From Ruminococcaceae bacterium UBA6364 (GTDB taxonomy: Bacteria > Bacillota > Clostridia > Oscillospirales > Acutalibacteraceae): a DNA stretch of 11,300 nucleotides. The notes under the pieces were generated by a model. That model did no database searches. It worked only from the letters and a program-made list of their open reading frames with translations, and was not told where the DNA came from. This document shows, in pieces, positions 6,391-11,300 of the stretch. The position numbers were made by a program, and so were the translations under genes. Location: positions 589 through 11,888 of the forward strand of contig DJRI01000069.1 in NCBI GenBank assembly GCA_002440045.1. Reading direction: 5' to 3'. The first letter of the stretch is position 1, and the number at the start of each line of letters is the position of its first letter.

Positions 6391-7656
6391 TTATTCTGCC
6401 GCGCTTTCGTCGGCAAGCATGCGTGTCATAAACTCCGTCAGTCCGCTTTTATCATTTATATCGGACATTTTAATAACCGATTTTCCCGCGCTTTCGGGCG
6501 AATAGTCAATTCTTACAAACCCGTTTTCGCTCACGCGGTGATAGCTCGAATATGTTCCGTCGCTGTTCTCGAAAAGAAGCGTGATAATACCGCGCGCGTT
6601 TACGCTGTCAAACGGCTCGCCTATTTTAATTGAGTCAATAACGTCCTGCCCGATTATTTCGGAGTAGAGCAACCCGCCCCGATATTCACAATTACTGTCA
6701 AACGCGATAACCCCGTAATAGGGCGTGCCCTTGCTGTTTGCAAACGCCGAAACAAAAACATATCCGTCGCCGTTAAAAAGCACCTTTATCTGTTTTTCGT
6801 TTTGCAGTAACGCGTGGTCATAAAGATATTCTTTAGCATTTCCGCTGAAATCCGAATCCGGTCTGAACATATTTAAAAGTTCTTTTTGCAAGGCTTCGGC
6901 ATCACTGCTTTTTAAAAGGTTTTCAATATCGCTTTTGCGATAAAGCTGTTCTGCGCCATAGCAGCCCTCAAGCTCTTTTAAGCCTTGAAATTCACAGCGG
7001 GATGTTGAAAAAACCATACCGAGAAATGAAAAACCGCAGGACTTTACCTTGAATTTTTCAAAATCGCTTTCAGAAAGCCTTTCGGGATTTTTGATGAGTA
7101 TTGTGAAATCCGTTGAAAACGAATGCGGATTATTTGTAAAAGCCAGCCGCAAAGCCTTCGGCAGACCGACAAGCTCTTTATTTTCGCGAATGCTGCTCGG
7201 CGTTAAATCGTCAATACTGCACCAAACGCCGTCGCAGGGCGCTTTAACCTTGTTATGCATTCTTAAAAACGGCAGCCGAGACTTTGTTTTTACATCATAG
7301 CGGCACGTCAGAATCAAATAATCCCCGCGGTTGTTTAAAAACTCCTCGGCTTCGGTTTTGCTCATACCGAAGCGATTTTCAAGTTCCTCGGCAGGAACCG
7401 AAAATATGTCGTCATTAAGCATTTCTTCGGCTTTGGTTTTTTCAACTCCGTCAACTAAAACAAGCCGTCTTAATTCGTCCTGATAGGAAAGCCCGTCGTC
7501 ATTTGAAAATGCAGCGGTCTCTCTGAAGCTCAGATTATATATATCTGTTATTAAAAACTCGCTTTTCGCCATACGGCTTAAAGCCAAACTGCCGACAAGA
7601 AAAACGGATATAACCGCAACAATAATCACTGTAAGTATTTTGTATCTTTTTTTCAT
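6391..7656 (-). CDS. Uncharacterised exported protein with N-terminal membrane anchor (operon gene 2)
   Basis: A 421-residue protein with a basic start (MKKRYK), one membrane segment (about 6-27) and a long external region; no second membrane helix. I do not recognise a family. Two similar short helical motifs lie 27 residues apart: GVEKTKAEEMLND (70-82) and GMSKTEAEEFLNN (97-109), which look like an internal repeat. The C-terminal part (about 337-390) has IGEPFDSV followed by beta-strand-like segments, vaguely like SmpA/OmlA-type lipoprotein domains, but this is too weak to name. Six Cys residues lie between 118 and 323, outside the membrane. The ATG at 7656 is preferred over the GTG at 7665 because AAGGGGTG sits about 7 bases upstream of the ATG and overlaps the GTG. 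Genes with two membrane segments lie on both sides. Confidence 0.75.
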   Translation of the reverse strand: MKKRYKILTVIIVAVISVFLVGSLALSRMAKSEFLITDIYNLSFRETAAFSNDDGLSYQDELRRLVLVDGVEKTKAEEMLNDDIFSVPAEELENRFGMSKTEAEEFLNNRGDYLILTCRYDVKTKSRLPFLRMHNKVKAPCDGVWCSIDDLTPSSIRENKELVGLPKALRLAFTNNPHSFSTDFTILIKNPERLSESDFEKFKVKSCGFSFLGMVFSTSRCEFQGLKELEGCYGAEQLYRKSDIENLLKSSDAEALQKELLNMFRPDSDFSGNAKEYLYDHALLQNEKQIKVLFNGDGYVFVSAFANSKGTPYYGVIAFDSNCEYRGGLLYSEIIGQDVIDSIKIGEPFDSVNARGIITLLFENSDGTYSSYHRVSENGFVRIDYSPESAGKSVIKMSDINDKSGLTEFMTRMLADESAAE

Positions 7657-7705
7657 TATACGCACCCCTTAATTTTAACAAATGCCTTGCGCTTTGTAAA
7701 AAAAC

Positions 7706-8452
7706 TCAACGGCGTTTTTTGCGCTTTTTATTCTTGTTCATATTCCGCATTTCTTCCTTTTTCTGCGCTTTGTCCTTTTTGCTGTTTTTTCGTTTTATCA
7801 GGGCAAACGGCACAAGAATTTCAGCCGCGATAAAAATAACGCACACAGACGTACTGTTTAAAAAACCGATTCGGTATGAAACCGCCCTTGAATAAAGCTC
7901 GTTATCTCCTTGAAGATTTTCTATTTCGGCAATTGCCGTCGGATTTTTTGCCTTGTAAGAAGCGTAGCCCCAATCGAACACCGAATCGCCTTCAACAATA
8001 TCTTCACACAGATAATAATTTCCGAAAAGCTTGATTACCGAAGCACTGCGCGCCGCGCCCTCGGCATCGGCAATCCACTCGTTAAAACTCACATCGTAAT
8101 ATGTCTTTCCGTCAATTTCGTTAAGCCATACTTCTACAATTGAATTTTTCCTATTCTGAAAAAGCTTTACTATTGACGATTCAAACCTGTTAATGCGAGT
8201 GTATTCTGTTGCCGAAAGAATCTTTTCGGCCTCGTTTATTGGGGTGTAATTTTCTTCCTTCCCCCAATTTTCAAGAACATAACAATCGGTTTTTAAATTT
8301 GTGTTTGAATTAATGAGAACGCTTAAAAAATCGCCGCTTTCGCAGGCGGTTTCGCTTTGCTTTTCGTCTATAAAGATGTCGGCAAAAAGCACCGCAAAGT
8401 CAAAAACCGCAACAATGCAGATTATCACAGCAAGCAGTTTAACATTCTTCAT
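7706..8452 (-). CDS. Uncharacterised membrane protein, two membrane segments and Lys/Arg-rich tail (operon gene 1)
   Basis: A 248-residue protein of no family known to me. It has an N-terminal membrane segment (about 5-28), an external domain of about 170 residues, a second membrane segment (about 198-218) and a very basic C-terminus (219-248) ending KNKKRKKRR, predicted to be cytoplasmic. The segment TRINRFESSIVKLFQNRKN (85-103) lines up with SKLSRFKSYSTPFSLNQKN of the third operon gene, with 6 of 19 residues identical. The ATG at 8452 has GGGGAG about 10 bases upstream, a slightly long spacing. It is the promoter-proximal gene; the next gene's ATG follows 49 bp after the TGA. The TGA here must be a true stop, which argues against wholesale reassignment of TGA in this genome. 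Confidence 0.72.
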   Translation of the reverse strand: MKNVKLLAVIICIVAVFDFAVLFADIFIDEKQSETACESGDFLSVLINSNTNLKTDCYVLENWGKEENYTPINEAEKILSATEYTRINRFESSIVKLFQNRKNSIVEVWLNEIDGKTYYDVSFNEWIADAEGAARSASVIKLFGNYYLCEDIVEGDSVFDWGYASYKAKNPTAIAEIENLQGDNELYSRAVSYRIGFLNSTSVCVIFIAAEILVPFALIKRKNSKKDKAQKKEEMRNMNKNKKRKKRR

Positions 8453-8544
8453 AAATTTCCAACTCCCCTAAATGCATATTCCGCACACTTTTTAAAGTAA
8501 AAAGCGCGTTTTGCCCCCGCAGATTATAATTTTTCTGCATATTT

Positions 8545-8573
8545 ATTATAACTGCAATTCGATTGATTGTCAC
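8545..8573 (-). promoter_or_regulatory. Sigma-A-type promoter of the three-gene membrane-protein operon
   Basis: On the minus strand, GTGACA (8573-8568), a 17-bp spacer and a perfect TATAAT (8550-8545). Transcription would start near 8538, giving a leader of about 86 nucleotides before the ATG at 8452. Confidence 0.72.
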
Positions 8574-8594
8574 CGATTTTTACCAAATCGTAAC

Positions 8595-8679
8595 TTTTTT
8601 CGTCAGATTGAACAATGAATACGTTTGTAAGGCGTGCCGCGGCGTATGTAAATAACACGTTTTTTGTCGGATTGCACAA
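8595..8679. repeat. Pair of imperfect direct repeats upstream of the membrane-protein operon promoter
   Basis: Two copies of T6-(C)-GTCRGATTGMACAA. Copy 1 (8595-8615) has GTCAGATTGAACAA after T6 and C; copy 2 (8660-8679) has GTCGGATTGCACAA after T6. The 14-base cores match at 12 positions and lie 64 bp apart, about 20-105 bp upstream of the -35 box at 8568-8573. They could be binding sites for a regulator of that operon; this is inference. The TTTGTCGGA of copy 2 differs at one base from a Spo0A box (TTTGTCGAA). Confidence 0.4.
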
Positions 8680-8717
8680 ACCACAGATGTATATTAAGGC
8701 AGGAATAAGAGAGTCAA

Positions 8718-8774
8718 AATATGAAAAACCGGGCTTTCGGCACGCTGTGTGCCGCAGTCCGGTTTCAACATATT
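8718..8774 (-). terminator. Terminator of the oxidoreductase/DUF1667/fucosidase operon
   Basis: A long imperfect hairpin: AATATG/CATATT (8718-8723, 8769-8774), AAACCGG/CCGGTTT (8726-8732, 8759-8765) and CGGCAC/GTGCCG (8738-8743, 8749-8754), separated by small internal loops. On the minus strand the CCGG arm is followed by TTTTT. It starts 30 bases past the fucosidase stop codon. Confidence 0.82.
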
Positions 8775-8803
8775 AAATACTAAACTTTTCGGTCGGTATT
8801 CGC

Positions 8804-10216
8804 TTAATAAAGCGCGACCTCCTGCATTTCAAGCTCGCCCCTTATTGAAGTGAACTTGATTTTAAGCTTTACAATGTCTGTGGGTGTGACTTTATGTATG
8901 CGCTTGTAGCCGACTATGCCGCCTTTGTCAAGCTTTTTCATTTTGCCGTCGCCCTTGTCGAGATAAAGCTCATATTCTTCGACATGCTGACCGTTTTTGA
9001 TGTGCTCCATCATAAGCACGCGGTTGAACATATCTTTTTCGCTTAAAGTTATTGTAAGCTCGGGTTCTTTATCGTCGGGCGCGGGCTTCCACGTTTTGTT
9101 TTCGTCCGGGTCAAAAAGATTATTGACGTCGTATTCGGGCGAAAGCGTGCTTGAAGCCGTTATTGTGCCGATGCTTGAAACCTTATAAGCAAACATTCTT
9201 TTAAGGTCATAGCCGAACGCTTTTAAAATCTGCGTTTCCATTTCGGCAAACTTGCCGTTTTTCATAGGCGGCACGCCGAGCATCAACGCGCAGTTTGCGC
9301 CGACAGAAGCATAATAAAGCTTTTGAAGCTTATCTTTTGTTTTTGCGGTGTATTCGTCGTCTTTATGGTAATACCAGCGGTCGCGCATCGAAACCGAAAC
9401 CTCGCACGGATACCAAATAAAATCGGTATCTTTTTTAATCGCTTTTCGCGAGCCTATGTCAAGCTCAAGCTTTTTGTCAAGCTTTTTAGCCTTTCGCGAG
9501 GTGTCGCCGCTGCGTTTAAACGCGCTTTCGATGCTGTAGCGCTCGGGAATAACGCTCCACTCGTTTTTTCTTATTACGCCCCACTCGTTGCCGTACCAGC
9601 GAACGTCGGGTCCGACAAGCGCGATTACGGCGCCGGGCTGATATTTGCGCACTGTGTCATAATAGCCGTGCCAATCGTACTCCTGAATATTGCCGTGTTT
9701 ATCGGGCTCTGCCGCTCCGTCAAATCTTACATAAAAAATGTCGCCGTAGTTTGTAAGAAGCTCTTTTAAAAGCCCTTTAAAAAACTCGTTATACGCTTCG
9801 CCCGTGCCGTATGTTTTTTCATGGCGGTCAAGCGGAGAGATGGCAATGCCGAATTTAAGCCCCTGACGGCGGCACTCTTCGGAAAGCATTTTTACAATGT
9901 CGCGCTCGTAAGAGTCCCACTCGGAGGAATACTCAACCGTATAATCGGTAAGCTTTGAATACCAAAGGCAAAAGCCGTCGTGATGCTTAACGTTGAGCAC
10001 CATTCCTTTAAAACCCGCGTCTTTAAAAAGCGTTACCCATTCTTCGGGGTCAAATTCAGACGGGTTAAAATTTTCGGCGCCTATTGTGCCGTCGGTCCAC
10101 TCGCGGTTTACAACTGTGGGAAGTCCGAAATTTATAAATCCGTAAAACTCGGTCTTTTGCCACTCAAGCTGGCGGGGCGACGGTTTTACAAGAGCTGCTG
10201 CCTCATACGGTTTCAT
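8804..10216 (-). CDS. GH29-type alpha-L-fucosidase with C-terminal carbohydrate-binding-like domain
   Basis: GH29 enzymes remove terminal alpha-L-fucose from glycans by a retaining mechanism. The 470-residue product has the family's N-terminal FINFG (27-31, usual FxHWG-type), the highly conserved KHHDGFCLW (77-85), GIAISPLDRHE (123-133, usual GxYxSxxEW), and the nucleophile motif VRFDGA (163-168) with Asp166. VGANCALMLGVPP (305-317) corresponds to the usual GxNLLLNxxP. Residues about 345-470 look like a beta-sandwich of the F5/8C (CBM32) type: SSTLSPEYDVNNLFDPDENK at 355-374 and TITLSEKDMFNRVLMMEHI at 388-406. In family members the nucleophile is usually preceded by WFDG; Arg164 replaces the Trp. 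No signal peptide is visible, so it probably acts in the cytoplasm on imported fucosylated oligosaccharides. The ATG at 10216 has AAAGGA about 7 bases upstream and lies 21 bp after the DUF1667 gene, as the last operon gene. Confidence 0.88.
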   Translation of the reverse strand: MKPYEAAALVKPSPRQLEWQKTEFYGFINFGLPTVVNREWTDGTIGAENFNPSEFDPEEWVTLFKDAGFKGMVLNVKHHDGFCLWYSKLTDYTVEYSSEWDSYERDIVKMLSEECRRQGLKFGIAISPLDRHEKTYGTGEAYNEFFKGLLKELLTNYGDIFYVRFDGAAEPDKHGNIQEYDWHGYYDTVRKYQPGAVIALVGPDVRWYGNEWGVIRKNEWSVIPERYSIESAFKRSGDTSRKAKKLDKKLELDIGSRKAIKKDTDFIWYPCEVSVSMRDRWYYHKDDEYTAKTKDKLQKLYYASVGANCALMLGVPPMKNGKFAEMETQILKAFGYDLKRMFAYKVSSIGTITASSTLSPEYDVNNLFDPDENKTWKPAPDDKEPELTITLSEKDMFNRVLMMEHIKNGQHVEEYELYLDKGDGKMKKLDKGGIVGYKRIHKVTPTDIVKLKIKFTSIRGELEMQEVALY

Positions 10217-10237
10217 ATTTTATCCTTTCAAAGCACA

Positions 10238-10591
10238 TTAGTCGTTATTTGTTGCCACTATGTCAACGCCCGTGCCTAAAACATTTTCGATTACGACATC
10301 GCCGATTTTCACGGGAGCGTCAAGTGTGACCGAATTAATCTGCTCCATGCACTCAAACATTTTTTCTTTCGGTATGGGTTTTGCGGATTTTACGGGCACA
10401 ACGGGGTGAACGCCGCCCTTAACCTTTACGGTTGAAGTAAGGCTTCTTACGGGGTGAGTCATTTCGCTTCTTGCATACGCGTCGCCGCGCTTGCAGGTGT
10501 TGCCCGTTACTGAAACAACCTCGCCGTTTTCCATTTCAACCTCTATAGAGCATCCGAGAGGGCACGAAACACAAACAAGACTTTTTTTCAT
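10238..10591 (-). CDS. DUF1667-type Cys4 (probable Fe-S) accessory protein
   Basis: A 117-residue soluble protein starting MKKSLVCVSCPLGCSIEVEM. Four Cys residues are arranged C7-x2-C10-x3-C14-x18-C33, the pattern used for a [4Fe-4S] cluster at the N-terminus of molybdopterin oxidoreductases; cluster binding here is inferred. The rest (GNTCKRGDAYARSEMTHPVR, 30-49; VVPVKSAKPIPK, 64-75) matches what I know of DUF1667 proteins. These are found next to an FAD-dependent glycerol-3-phosphate dehydrogenase-like protein and a pyridine-nucleotide oxidoreductase, as in Thermotoga and many Clostridia, and the oxidoreductase is indeed the gene immediately upstream. A likely role is passing electrons within that complex. 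The ATG at 10591 has a strong AAGGAGG 8 bases upstream, overlapping the end of the previous gene's stop region (12-bp gap). Confidence 0.88.
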   Translation of the reverse strand: MKKSLVCVSCPLGCSIEVEMENGEVVSVTGNTCKRGDAYARSEMTHPVRSLTSTVKVKGGVHPVVPVKSAKPIPKEKMFECMEQINSVTLDAPVKIGDVVIENVLGTGVDIVATNND

Positions 10592-10603
10592 GTCAAAGCC
10601 TCC

Positions 10604-11300
10604 TTATTCCTCGACAGCGATTGTGATTTCGCTGTCCTTATTCATATTTTTAAGCATATCAAGCGTGATTGTAACATTTTCCATTTCGCCGGGAGCCAAT
10701 TTCGGCTTTTTCTTTGAAGAAAGCACGTTGCCGTCGCACGAAACAACGACCTTTGCACCCTTATAGACTTTGCCCACGCGGAAATAAAGCTTAACAGGCT
10801 CTTTTGACTCTATGTTGACGCGCTGAGGAACGATGTAACGAACGCCGTTTATGCCCTTTGTGGAAATAAACGTTCCGCCGTTTTTTTTGCCGAAGATGTA
10901 ATCAGCCGCGCCTTTGCCGGCTATAGTGCTTTCTTCGGTAACATAGTCAACAAGGTCGTGAACCTGAAGCACGTTGCCGCAGGCGAAAATACCCTTGTGA
11001 AGCGTTTCGCGGTATTCGTCAACAACAGGGCCGTTTGTTACGCGGTCAAGCTCTATGCCGACGCCCTTTGAAAGCTCGTTTTCGGGAATAAGGCCGACTG
11101 AAAGAAGCAATGTGTCGCATTCGATGTACTGCTCCGTTCCCGGAATAGGCTGAAGCTTTTCGTCAACGTTTGCGATGGTTACGCCCTCAAGCCTGTCTTT
11201 GCCGTGGGTTTTGATAACCGTGCACGAAAGTCTTAACGGAATACCGAAATCGTCAAGGCACTGAACAATATTTCTCTGAAGTCCGCTTGAATAAGGCATA
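10604..11300 (-). CDS. FAD/NAD(P)-dependent oxidoreductase, C-terminal part (start beyond window)
   Basis: The visible 231 residues are the C-terminal part of a pyridine-nucleotide-disulfide-type flavoprotein; the frame is open to the right edge, so the Met at 11299 is internal. CDTLLLSVGLIPENEL is the end of the NAD-binding domain, followed by the second FAD-contact motif GIFACGNVLQVHDLVDYVTE, where the family's GD is replaced by GN. The preceding SSGLQRNIVQCLDDFGIPLR is typical of this oxidoreductase group. The last 70 residues form a beta-rich extension. It probably transfers electrons between NAD(P)H and a partner flavoprotein; the DUF1667 protein downstream suggests a glycerol-3-phosphate dehydrogenase-associated system. 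The FAD-dependent dehydrogenase itself, if present, would lie further right. Stop TAA at 10606-10604, 12 bp before the next start. Confidence 0.88.
   Translation of the reverse strand, partial: MPYSSGLQRNIVQCLDDFGIPLRLSCTVIKTHGKDRLEGVTIANVDEKLQPIPGTEQYIECDTLLLSVGLIPENELSKGVGIELDRVTNGPVVDEYRETLHKGIFACGNVLQVHDLVDYVTEESTIAGKGAADYIFGKKNGGTFISTKGINGVRYIVPQRVNIESKEPVKLYFRVGKVYKGAKVVVSCDGNVLSSKKKPKLAPGEMENVTITLDMLKNMNKDSEITIAVEE

Larger units (their letters stand above)
8453..8803. other. 351-bp gene-free stretch with promoter, paired repeats and terminator
   Basis: No convincing gene on either strand. It contains, left to right, the leader and promoter of the minus-strand membrane-protein operon (promoter 8545-8573), two imperfect direct repeats (8595-8615 and 8660-8679), a stretch with no recognisable signal (8680-8717), and the terminator hairpin of the fucosidase operon (8718-8774). 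Confidence 0.75.

Noticed and set aside
8718..8774. Mobile-element end or attachment site
   Set aside because: The long inverted repeat fits a terminator with a T run after the fucosidase gene; no transposase, integrase or target duplication is nearby.
8997..9769. Plus-strand frames opposite the fucosidase gene
   Set aside because: Antisense shadows of a gene with catalytic motifs throughout; no ribosome binding sites or family resemblance.

Overview
The window looks like a chromosomal segment of a spore-forming, low-to-moderate GC anaerobic Firmicute, probably class Clostridia and perhaps an uncultured Oscillospirales-type gut lineage. The support is a clear SigG (forespore sigma factor), a SpoVAE-like gene, strong AGGAGG-type ribosome binding sites, frequent TTG starts, and an anaerobe-type FAD oxidoreductase paired with a small Cys-motif protein. 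The taxonomic placement is inference; no rRNA or tRNA gene is present. All genes except sigG lie on the minus strand.

Region 1 (1-3842) is one tightly packed minus-strand operon behind a good sigma-A-type promoter (3814-3842). It reads, in transcription order: LCP-like membrane protein, transglutaminase-like exported protein, folE, folP, folB. Junctions overlap by 11, 1 and 8 bp, or are separated by only 10 bp. The three fol genes act in the pterin and dihydropteroate branch of folate synthesis. The first two genes look like cell-envelope proteins, so the pairing is unexpected.

Region 2 (3845-5621) is sporulation-related. A spoVAE homologue is complete in length but carries an in-frame TGA at codon 80, and a terminator follows its expected TAA. 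Next is a 59-residue membrane peptide gene with its own strong promoter and terminator. Divergent from these is sigG on the plus strand, with a TTG start, hairpins in its leader and a strong terminator.

Region 3 (5697-8573) is a minus-strand operon of three uncharacterised membrane-anchored proteins with a recognisable sigma-A promoter. The first and last share a topology (N-terminal anchor, external domain, C-terminal membrane segment, basic tail) and may be distant paralogues around a larger single-anchor protein. A 351-bp gene-free stretch upstream holds the promoter, a pair of imperfect direct repeats and a terminator from the next operon.

Region 4 (8718-11300) is the end of another minus-strand operon: a pyridine-nucleotide/FAD oxidoreductase (cut by the window edge), a DUF1667-type Cys4 protein, and a cytoplasmic GH29-type alpha-L-fucosidase with a C-terminal carbohydrate-binding-like domain. 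The first two resemble the accessory genes of anaerobic glycerol-3-phosphate dehydrogenase clusters.

No CRISPR array, insertion sequence, phage gene or tRNA was seen. The strongest points for a second look are the in-frame TGA in spoVAE, the folate/envelope operon with a degenerate LCP protein, the altered pterin loop in FolP, and the unknown three-gene membrane operon.
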